Positions 57,301 through 64,000 of a stretch of 64,000 bases of DNA are shown here, piece after piece. The stretch is from Colius striatus (lineage: Eukaryota > Chordata > Aves > Coliiformes > Coliidae): positions 4,825,501-4,889,500 of the forward strand of contig NC_084767.1 in NCBI RefSeq assembly GCF_028858725.1. Direction: 5' to 3'. Numbering within the stretch: position 1 is the first letter of the stretch; the number at the start of each line of letters is the position of its first letter. The position numbers were made by a program, and so were the translations under genes. The notes beneath the pieces were generated by a model. It saw only the letters and a program-made list of their open reading frames with translations. It did not search any database and had not been told where the DNA came from.

Positions 57301-60300
57301 AGCTCTGCAGGAGAGTCAGCCCATTTCCCAGGGGTCAGCAGTGCTGCGTGTCCCTAGAACGTGTGTCTGGGCACTTGGCAGGTGGGATGGGAGTTTACTG
57401 AGACAGTCTCAATGTCATTTTAACTTCTCACTCTTTGCCTTTGAAGCCAATAATGGGCTGTTTCTATTCCCTGTCACACGATCTGCCCCACGGTGAATGA
57501 GGAGCCTCTCTGATGAGCGATCTCCTCTGTCCGGTGCCCCTGCCTCCCTGCTCTGCAGAGAGTTCACATACCAGGTTTCAATCAGCTGCTTCTCTTGTTC
57601 CTGGGAATGCAGCACTGGGTCAGAAAGCCTCTGGTCCATTGAAATCCTGCCCTTTACTTCTCGAGTCGCCCAAATTGCGGCTCCCTCTCTGAAATCTTAC
57701 AGCAAACAAGTCCTTTGCTGCTTCACTGTAGCGGTCAGCGTGGTGTCAGCCAGCCCAGAGCTGCTGTGAGCAGCCCATGCGCTTGCAGGTGGGGCAGAGG
57801 AAGCGAGACCCGCTCTTTAAAATCTTTTCCATGTGTGTTTGGGGATTGTGCTGAGGCAGCAGACAGCCTCTCTGCGCCGTATGGTTCCTCCCCTGGAGCA
57901 TGGGGTGAGGCTGCAGAGCATCAGCCCTTCGTGGTGGTCTGCAGAGCTGCTGCAGGGGGATGAGGAGCGGAGGTGAGTCCCAGGAGCGGCTGCAGCAGAA
58001 GGTCGGCTCCACGAGAGCTGTGTGCCTTTCCATGCCCTGCAGCTCCAGGAAGGAGCAGTGGGGCCAGGATGCTGCTCCTCACTGAGGAGGTGAGAGTCCC
58101 AAACACTCAATTGCTGTGATGTTTGAGAGCTCCTTGACAAATTACTTCTCCAGTTCCTAACCAAACAAGTGGAAGCTCCAAAACAACAACAGTTTCCTTC
58201 CCATGATGCTGCCAAACCGGTGCTTGCCAGCGTGTTTCTGAGCAGGTCAGCAGTGAGGCAGGACTGCCTGAGGGCTGAGCAGAGCAGAGATGGTGGGTCC
58301 CTGTGCTGTGCTTCTGCACCTGCTTAGGAGACAGGAGGGCATCTGAGGAGCTGCGCATGGCTTTGGGGCGATGGTGCAGGTGACCTGGTGAGCAATGCAG
58401 GGACAGAGAGCAGTGCCCATGAGCCAAACATGGGGAGTGGCTCTTCTGGGGAGGACTGGGAAATCTCAAATCCAGGCAGGAATGTGCCTCCAGCTCAGGG
58501 TCACTGGGACTGGCACAGTCTCACTGTCCTTTACCCCTGCAATGACCTGATGTCGCAGCTGCCCAGCTGACATCGGTGCCGTGATGCCTGGCTGCGTCCC
58601 GAGTGCTAACAGACTCTTCCCCTCTCTCGCCTTTCTCTCCCTCCTTTCTGCCAGCAGTTCCCTATCAGCAAAACCCCTACCCCTCTGGGAGCAGCTCCAC
58701 CGTCATCCAGTGCTACCGCTGCGGGGACACCTGCAAGGGCGAGGTGGTGCGTGTCCAGAGCAATCACTTCCACATCCGCTGCTTCACCTGCCAAGGTAGG
58801 ACGGTGCTGCCCAAAGAGGCCAGCTTGCCCCACAGCCCTGGCTGCAGTCTGGAGATCAAAAGGCTGGGGACAGACCTACCCAACCCACTGAGCTGTGGTC
58901 CCACTCCTGATGACAGCAGGTTCCCATGGGGGTGGATGTGGGGTGGTACATGGGGCTGGCACGGCACAGGCTGTGCCCCTGCATGATGCTACTGGGAAGA
59001 GGGGTGGCTGCCAACTACCCTTGAGCTGCCTGAGTAACGACAGCTCGTGCTGCCCTGGTCCCAAACATACCCACAGACCATCTGTGACCATCATGTCCTT
59101 CAGCCGCCTGCCCCAAACTGGGAGGAGGAGGTGTTGCCAGCCTGGCTCAGAGGCAGTGAAGTGGGGGAGATGCCCAGAGTGTCTCCTGGCAGAGCTGGGG
59201 CAGGTGACAAATCGCTGCCACCCACACGTTGGATGCTGTGGGATGCAGCTGAGGCATGGCAGCCCCCCAAGGCTGGCAGAAATAAAGGAGAGAGGTTGCC
59301 TGCATCCTCCCTGAGCACAAGAGGAGAGCTGCAGAGCTGTAAAAGCTAACGGCCCAGAGCTGGTGCTGAAGGGCTCCTCAGAGCGTTTGTTAGAGCAGCC
59401 ACTCTCAACCAGGCCAGTAGCTTCTTGTGTAGGCAGGAAAGCATCCCTTTACCAGGGCCTTTTAAAGGTCTCTGGTCTTCCAAGCTCCCAGCACCTTGTG
59501 TAATTAGGACATAAATCCTAGTCCCCTTGGCCATGCTTCACTGCTCCTCCCTGGGGAACAGAGGGTTTGGCTGGAGGGGACTCTGCCCCTGGGCTATCAC
59601 CACCTCCACTGCAGCCCTGTGCCCCATGGCACGGTCAGCTCCGTGTCTCTGGGAGGGGATCTGAGCCCCAGGCTGCCCTTGGGGCTGACCTACACTTGCC
59701 ATGTGCCATGCTGAGCCTCCTGCTCCTTCCCAGCTTGGACACGCAGGATCCAGCGGGAGCTCCACATCCAGACAAAGAGCTCAGACAGCCACTAGCTTCA
59801 AAGAGTCCAGGAGCCAGCGGGGAGAGCTTGGCAGTGCTGTTGCCTGCTTTCCAAGTGAAAGGGAATAAATAATGAGAGGAAATCCTCCTGTCTCACCTTC
59901 CCTCACAGCTCTTACACGTTGCCATCTCCAGCTGGCTGCCGGCTCCCGCGCCAGCCCCACGGCTTGTCCCTGAATGTCCCCAGGCACCTGGCACAGCTGG
60001 GGCAGCCCCTGGGGACGTGTTATGGGTCCCACAGCAAACAGGGCTCTGAACTGCCTTGGTTTTTCTTGCTCCCGCTCCCTGCTGCTGTCCCAGAGCTGAT
60101 GGCACATCCCTTGGCACCAGGGCAGGCACTGGCAGGCTGTTTGGAAGAGCAGAGACTGCAGAGCCCTTATCTCCCAACTGTGTGCCAGCAGCTCAGGGAG
60201 CAGCTTTGCCAGGGGATGAGAGGAGCCCATGCCTTTGGGAGAGGAGGATGCCTGTGGCACGGGCTGGCACCCAGGGGCAAGGTGTGCAAGGACAGGGCAG

Positions 60301-61909
60301 AGCAGTGACTGGGGGTGAAGACCAAGATGGGCTGAGCCAGCAGGTGCTCTGTAGTTCCTCCTCCACCCTGTCACCTTGCAGGATGGTTGATGGACAGGGT
60401 GCCACTCCTGAGGTGCCTTCCAGGGTCTGATGCTCTTAAAGTCTCTCTGTGAGTGAAGAAGATGTAGGAGGGAAATGGCAGCCAGGGCCAGGGCTTGCCA
60501 CGTCTCCTTGGATCACGCTGATGGGCTGTGCACCACCCACGGTTCCCACAGCAGGGAAGGAAGTGAGATTGGGCTGGACAACTGTGGAAAAACAAGCAGT
60601 GAGAGAACCAACCCCAGCGTGTCCCAGGACCTGTTCCCATTAGGGCACGGCTTCATGTCAGGCCAGGGAGCAGAGATGGCTCATCACGGAGAGGGCCATG
60701 CACCAGGGTGTGGAGAAGACCCCCAGCTGCCCCCAGGGCACGGCTGCTCTTTGCCAGTCCTGCTCTCAGCTTCCTGACACCGTGTCAGATGGAAGGACTG
60801 AGCCTCATGCAGGTGCTGTGGGTCCAGAAGAAGATGCCAGAGCCCTCCCAGGCAATTTGTGGATGAAGAGCCGGGGCTGCAGGGGTTTCCTCTGGAAGCA
60901 CTCAGCCCAGGCAGCACCATCCTGCACCCGCCGCAGCCCACCACTGACACCTGGTGGTGCTGGGGAAAGGCCCCGGCGTATCTGGTGGCACTGGAAACCT
61001 TCTGAGATGCCTGCAGAGAGCTGTGTCTTCACAGAGCAAGGGCGCTGGCAGGGGTCTGGGCAGGAGCAGGGCAGTGCCATGGCTGCACCCAGCACTGCAC
61101 ACAGCCAGGGCACTGGCAGGGGTCTGGGCAGGAGCAGGGCAGTGCCGTGGCTGCCCTGAGGGTGGCAGAGGTGTGCTCAGAGCTGCCCTGAGCCCCGAGG
61201 GCTGCCCCGCTGATGGGTGAATGTCCTCTCCCCGCAGTGTGTGGCTGTGACCTGGCCCAGTCAGGCTTCTTCTTTAAGAACCAGGAGTACATCTGTACCC
61301 ACGACTACCAGCAGCTCTACGGCACCCGCTGCGACAGCTGTGGGGACTTCATCACCGGAGAGGTCATCTCCGCCCTGGGCAGGACCTACCACCCCAAGTG
61401 CTTCGTCTGCAGCACCTGCAGGTGAGTGAAGCCATCCTGGCTGGTGCAGGGCCCCCGCAGACACCCTGTGCAGCCCTCAAGCTGTGCCCCAGGCAGGGGG
61501 CTGCCCAGAGCCCCAGCTGTCTGCTCAGCACCGCAGCAGGCACCTCCTCTGGGTAAACCCTTGGGAGGCAGTGCAATGGCTCCAACCTTTCCTTCTGCAG
61601 CCTGGGGACCTGCCTTAGTGCCTCCATCCTGCTGCCCCAGCACACACTCGCTGCCTCCTCTTGTAGCCCTTCCCAGAGCCCCTCTGCTCCTCAGTACTGC
61701 AAGTCCTGCCGGGCCCTGGGCAAGGAGCTGAGGGGCAGCGCCAGGCTCTGCAGGGAGGGGAGTGACTCACGGCTCCCCACCTCTCGTTGACCACAGGAAG
61801 CCGTTCCCCATCGGAGACAAGGTCACATTCAGCGGGAAGGACTGTGTCTGCCAAAACTGCTCCCACTCCCTCATCAGCACCAAGCCCATCAAGATCCACG
61901 GGCCCAGCC
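27371..61909 (+). CDS. ABLIM3: ABLIM3, 5' part (4 coding exons; rest off the right edge)
   Basis: Actin-binding LIM protein 3 has four N-terminal LIM domains and a C-terminal villin headpiece that binds F-actin. It works in actin organisation and STARS/SRF signalling (family knowledge). Exons are 27371-27383, 58658-58795, 61238-61421 and 61797-61909. Donors are GTAAGT, GTAGGA, GTGAGT and GTAAGT. Phases 1, 1, 2 and 1 join to give 149 codons plus one base. LIM1 ligands are C23, C26, H43, C46, C49, C52, C70 and D73. LIM2 ligands are C82, C85, H102, C105, C108, C111, C130 and C133. The N-terminus MSTSIPYQQNPY and the KPIKIHGPS exit follow human ABLIM3 rather than ABLIM1 or ABLIM2. LIM3, LIM4, the linker and the headpiece lie beyond 64000. 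The start codon has A at -3. Confidence 0.96.
27384..31250 (+). other. ABLIM3 intron 1, proximal part
   Basis: Unique intronic sequence with no recognised repeat or exon. Just after the donor it is T-rich. A run of T at about 29597-29609 and a TAAT/ATTTATAC-rich patch at 30270-30350 are the only compositional features. Confidence 0.5.
31255..31450. promoter_or_regulatory. Candidate conserved noncoding element in intron 1
   Basis: An AT-rich island in GC-richer flanks with several homeodomain-like cores (CATAATTACC, GTAATC, ATGTAATTAAAG) and a CACATGTG E-box. Proposed only from composition and motif density. Confidence 0.3.
31451..35082 (+). other. ABLIM3 intron 1, unique sequence
   Basis: No exon or transposon was recognised. 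Positions 32440-32670 are another AT-rich island with ATAATTG and CTAATTAGATATTTTTAGAC motifs, a possible enhancer. The rest is ordinary intronic sequence. Confidence 0.45.
35084..35102 (+). other. Candidate alternative first coding exon of ABLIM3
   Basis: ATGAAGAAGGTGGAAGGAG is followed directly by the strong donor GTAAGATG. It has A at -3 of the ATG and ends in phase 1, so it would splice in frame to exon 2. A MEF2-type CTATAAATAG lies 32 bases downstream rather than upstream. This is speculative: no conserved peptide or transcript evidence is available. Confidence 0.2.
35134..35143. promoter_or_regulatory. MEF2/TATA-type site CTATAAATAG
   Basis: A perfect match to the MEF2 consensus YTAWWWWTAR, followed closely by GCTGCGTCACC (a partial CRE/AP-1-like site). 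Because ABLIM3 is expressed in muscle (family knowledge), an intronic muscle enhancer is plausible. Binding is not shown by sequence alone. Confidence 0.4.
35144..41455 (+). other. ABLIM3 intron 1, unique sequence
   Basis: No exon or transposon was recognised. Notable are a CTATAAAAAG TATA-like motif near 36353 and a long pyrimidine tract at about 40496-40570 ending in a strong acceptor-like CTGTCAG. Otherwise nothing. Confidence 0.45.
41456..41660. promoter_or_regulatory. Candidate conserved noncoding element in intron 1
   Basis: A sharp AT-rich island with dense TAAT/ATTA, TTGATAATCAATTG and CCCATAAATAATC motifs inside GC-rich intron. This resembles deeply conserved developmental enhancers, but conservation could not be tested. 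Confidence 0.35.
41661..49711 (+). other. ABLIM3 intron 1, unique sequence
   Basis: No exon or transposon was recognised. Contents noted: an AT-richer patch at 44560-44680, a G/A homopolymer run at about 43241-43258, a canonical TATAAAAGG at 46748-46756, and a CAG|GTGAGC juxtaposition near 45988. Confidence 0.45.
49712..50258 (-). mobile_element. CR1 LINE 3' fragment in ABLIM3 intron 1
   Basis: It begins CACAGTCACAGAATCTCAGAG, then GGAAGGCACCTCTAGAGACC. It passes through the CTGCCTGGGCAGCCTGTGCC, CACGTTACAGGGAAAAC and GATGTTCCAGCCCTCTCATC blocks and ends in GAGGCCTCACCAGGGCAAAG. Minus orientation, 5'-truncated. Confidence 0.95.
51870..52230 (+). mobile_element. CR1 LINE 3' fragment, plus orientation
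   Basis: It runs from AGAGAGGCCAGCACAGGGTC through CTGGAGAAGACCAAGGAGGG, GGTGTCAGGAGGATGGGGCT and TAAGGGAGCCCTGGCACAGG to CCACCATTCTTTGATTCTAT. An internal gap of some tens of bases is likely before GATGAGCTCTAGGGGTCCCT, compared with the usual 3' end. Confidence 0.93.
53319..53630 (-). mobile_element. CR1 LINE 3' fragment, minus orientation
   Basis: It begins ATCATAGAATCACAGAGTGA and continues GTTGGAAGGGGTCTCTAGAG, CATCCAGTCCAACCCC, CTCCCTGGGCAGCCTGTTGC and GTTCCAGCTTATGTCCGTTA. It is the best-preserved CR1 tail in the window, closely similar to the copy at 49.7 kb, and therefore probably of the same younger subfamily. Confidence 0.95.
54920..55110. promoter_or_regulatory. Candidate conserved noncoding element in intron 1
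   Basis: Two clusters stand out: GCAAATATTAATTACTGGTA with AATTAATTAAAC (54925-54955), and CCAATTACCTGTTGCTAATG with ATGCAAAC (55051-55078). They give six or more TAAT/ATTA homeodomain cores, a POU/octamer-like ATGCAAA and an E-box-like ACCTGT within 190 bases. The flanks are GC-rich. Conservation was not tested. Confidence 0.4.
58658..58795 (+). CDS. ABLIM3: ABLIM3 coding exon 2 (first half of LIM1)
   Basis: 138 bases, phase 1 to 1, residues 5-50. A long pyrimidine tract (CTTTCTCTCCCTCCTTTCTG) precedes the CAGCAG acceptor. The tandem CAGCAG (NAGNAG) could allow a 3-base acceptor shift. It encodes CYRCGDTC, then [10 protein letters not shown], the first zinc-binding knuckle of LIM1. Confidence 0.97.
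58796..61030 (+). other. ABLIM3 intron 2, unique part
   Basis: No coding exon was seen between exons 2 and 3, and none is expected because the two halves of LIM1 join in frame. Moderately GC-rich unique sequence with no CR1. Confidence 0.6.
61031..61155. repeat. 68-bp minisatellite, about 1.8 copies in ABLIM3 intron 2
   Basis: Two cores (TCTGGGCAGGAGCAGGGCAG) at 61055 and 61123, spaced 68 bases. Positions 61041-61153 are identical by eye to 62140-62252 in intron 4, including the ACACAGCCAGGGCACTGG variant. The block ends 82 bases before exon 3. Confidence 0.95.
61238..61421 (+). CDS. ABLIM3: ABLIM3 coding exon 3 (end of LIM1, most of LIM2)
   Basis: 184 bases, phase 1 to 2, residues 51-112. 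It encodes [39 protein letters not shown] and [12 protein letters not shown]. It completes LIM1 (C52, C70, D73) and supplies LIM2 ligands C82 to C111. Confidence 0.98.
61797..61909 (+). CDS. ABLIM3: ABLIM3 coding exon 4 (end of LIM2)
   Basis: 113 bases, phase 2 to 1, residues 112-149. It encodes [20 protein letters not shown], then [15 protein letters not shown]130 and C133 finish LIM2. The donor GTAAGTCCC is strong and the next exon should begin LIM3, but it is not in the window. Confidence 0.97.
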
Positions 61910-61997
61910 GTAAGTCCCGCTGCGCTCGTGTTCCGTGATGGCTGCGAGGAGAGAGGCCATATTTCCGCAGTGGGATGGGCTGTGGGGCTGGTGTGAG

Positions 61998-62826
61998 GCA
62001 CTGCACAGAGCCAGGGGTCTGAACAGGAGCAGGGCAGTGCTGTGGCTTCACCCAGCAGTGCACAGAGCCAGGGCGCTGGCAGGGGTCTGGGCAGGAGCAG
62101 GGCAGTGCCATGGCTGCATCCAGCACTGCACAGAGCCAAGGCGCTGGCAGGGGTCTGGGCAGGAGCAGGGCAGTGCCATGGCTGCACCCAGCACTGCACA
62201 CAGCCAGGGCACTGGCAGGGGTCTGGGCAGGAGCAGGGCAGTGCCGTGGCTGCACCCAGCACTGCACAGAGCCAGGGCGCTGGCAGGGGTCTGGGCAGGA
62301 GCAGGGCAGTGCCGTGGCTGCACCCAGCAGTGCACAGAGCCAGGGGTCTGGGCAGGAGCAGGGCAGTGCCGTGGCTGCACCCAGCACTGCACAGAGCCAG
62401 GGCATTGGCAGGGGTCTGGGCAGGAGCAGGGCAGTGCCATGGCTGCATCCAGCACTGCACAGAGCCAGGGCGCTGGCAGGGGTCTGGGCAGGAGCAGGGC
62501 AGTGCCATGGCTGCACCCAGCACTGCACACAGCCAGGGCACTGGCAGGGGTCTGGGCAGGAGCAGGGCAGTGCCGTGGCTGCACCCAGCAGTGCACAGAG
62601 CCAGGGGTCTGGGCAGGAGCAGGGCAGTGCCGTGGCTGCACCCAGCACTGCACAGAGCCAGGGCATTGGCAGGGGTCTGGGCAGGAGCAGGGCAGTGCCG
62701 TGGCTGCACCCAGCAGTGCACAGAGCCAGGGGTCTGGGCAGGAGCAGGGCAGTGCCGTGGCTGCACCCAGCACTGCACAGAGCCAGGGCATTGGCAGGGG
62801 TCTGGGCAGGAGCAGGGCAGTCCCGT
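61998..62826. repeat. 68/57-bp minisatellite, 13 cores in ABLIM3 intron 4
   Basis: Cores start at 62018, 62086, 62154, 62222, 62290, 62347, 62415, 62483, 62551, 62608, 62676, 62733 and 62801, giving nine spacings of 68 and three of 57. The short unit lacks the CGCTGGCAGGG insert and follows a CAGCAGTGCACAGAG variant. Junction variants read S-A-A-C-A-S-T-A-C-S-T-S-T, where S is short, A cgctgg, C cactgg and T cattgg, showing higher-order duplication. Confidence 0.97.
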
Positions 62827-64000
62827 CCCGTGGCTGCACCTGGGATCACAGGGCACCACTGGTTTCGGAAACTCCCTTGTGACCTGTTTGTGACCTGGGC
62901 AGGTGCTGCCAGCTCGGCAGGTGCTGTCTGGGGCAGTGGGAGCTTTTGGAGCCAGCTTGGCTGTGAGGCAGTGCCTAGGTGTGCCTTGGTATTCAGTCTG
63001 TACACAAGTGCCAGCCCTACCAGCCCTACCACTGGTGTGTGCCCAACACTGGCGTTACTCACTGTCTCTGCAAGCACTGAAAAGCCTCTTAACACTCATT
63101 TCCTTGCTCTGATGAGCCCAAGCTAAGGCTCAACAAGAGCTGGACAGGGTTGATTTGGCCATGCTTTTGATCCCATGTTGTTCCTTGGGATACCCTCCCT
63201 TCATACTATGCTTCAACCCCCACATTTTCCCTTGCTGCTATCTCTCTGCCCCAGGCCCCTGCAGAGCATCTAGTGGGTGCTGTGCTTGGGGCTGGTAGAG
63301 CTGATAGGTCCATGGGAGCCCCTTCCCCCAGCTCTCACCATGGCCACTACAGAATGTGGGGAGAAACTTCTCACATCTTCCTCCATCAGCACCCTGAGCT
63401 GCCCAAGGGCAGGCTGTGAGCAGCTCCTAGCACCCACTGTCTGCCCAGGCAGCAGGCAGGGGAAGGGCAGTGGCACACTCTGCCTCTCCCCTGCCTTTGT
63501 CCCCTTCCTGGGCTGTGGAGCAGGTTACCCAAGGCACCATGCTTTATCCATAGGCAGCAACACACAGCAGCTCACTGCTCACATGTGCCCTGGCAGTGCC
63601 AGCAGAAGAGGTGGAGGGGAGGTTTGCCAGCTGCAGCCCATGCTGGAGCACTCTGTGAGGAGAACATCCCTAGAAGGATGCCAAGCCTCTCCCTGCAACC
63701 CCAGCCCTGCAAGCAGCTGGAAAACAAGCAGGACCCGTATATGGGAGGGAACAGACCCCAGCTCAGCCAAGCTGGCCAGCCTGCATTTGCCAGGGAGCAA
63801 AAATCCTCCCTGCTTAGCTTTGTCCAGCGGGCAGTGCCTTGGTGCAGAGCTGCCCGGGGATGGGCTGAGGGGAAAAGGCTGCCTGCTCAGGCTGCCTGTG
63901 CAGTGCTGCTGGTTAAGGAGAAACCCCATCCGGGCAAACCTGCTGCCCAGGGGGAGCAGAGGTCAAGGAGGAGTCAAGGTCAGGGGTCTGAGGCCCATGT
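62827..64000 (+). other. ABLIM3 intron 4, no exon seen before the window edge
   Basis: I looked for the LIM3 exon (expected HCxxC followed by LDKQWHxxCFKC) and did not find it, so it lies to the right. The sequence is unique and moderately GC-rich. Confidence 0.6.

Larger units (their letters stand above)
50259..58657 (+). other. ABLIM3 intron 1, distal part (apart from listed CR1 copies)
   Basis: Unique sequence with no recognised exon. A second pyrimidine tract at about 51262-51311 ends in CTCCTCAG. AT-rich islands lie at 54920-55110 (described separately) and 56060-56290, the latter with TAATGC, ATTATTACTGG and GGTGTAATGGG. Confidence 0.45.

Noticed and set aside
61615-63126. Open frames of 263-442 residues on both strands over the intron 4 repeats
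   Set aside because: The 68/57-base units are stop-free in several frames; the region is ABLIM3 intron and partly overlaps exon 4 antisense.

Overview
This is a window of vertebrate nuclear DNA, almost certainly from a bird. It has spliced genes with GT-AG introns, CpG-rich promoters and at least seven truncated CR1 LINE copies. The CR1 copies carry the bird-type 3' tail of short ATTCTRTG-like repeats. There are no operons, ribosome binding sites, rRNA or tRNA genes. I cannot name the species.

Two genes lie head to head, in the order and orientation known for human 5q32. Positions 1-9136 (minus strand) hold the 5' part of SH3TC2, whose product is an SH3/TPR adaptor of the Schwann-cell endocytic recycling pathway. 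Ten coding exons with matching splice phases give about 733 of an expected ~1,290 residues; the rest lies left of position 1. About 18 kb of intergenic DNA follows (9137-27000). It holds the SH3TC2 promoter, CR1 copies at 9328-11090, 17873-18425 and 22815-23160, an orphan CpG-rich block near 13.55-14.08 kb, a five-copy 55-bp tandem repeat at 24119-24393, and a ~1.1 kb GC-rich minisatellite at 25690-26798. The minisatellite stops just short of the next promoter.

Positions 27000-64000 (plus strand) hold the 5' part of ABLIM3, an actin-binding LIM protein. A CpG-island first exon encodes only four whole codons. It is followed by a 31-kb intron and three exons at 58658-61909, which encode LIM domains 1 and 2 (residues 1-149). 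The remaining LIM domains and the villin headpiece lie beyond the right edge. Intron 1 contains three CR1 fragments near 49.7-53.6 kb and several AT-rich, TAAT-rich islands that look like candidate conserved enhancers. I could not align these to other genomes.

I found no previously undescribed biological system. The best leads are genomic. A 68-bp minisatellite is shared, with a ~113-base stretch identical by eye, between two different ABLIM3 introns that are separated by LIM-coding exons. The other leads are the promoter-proximal minisatellite, the orphan CpG/TATA block, and a phase-compatible candidate alternative first exon of ABLIM3. The very long open frames at 25.4-27.2 kb and 61.6-63.1 kb are by-products of tandem repeats, not genes.
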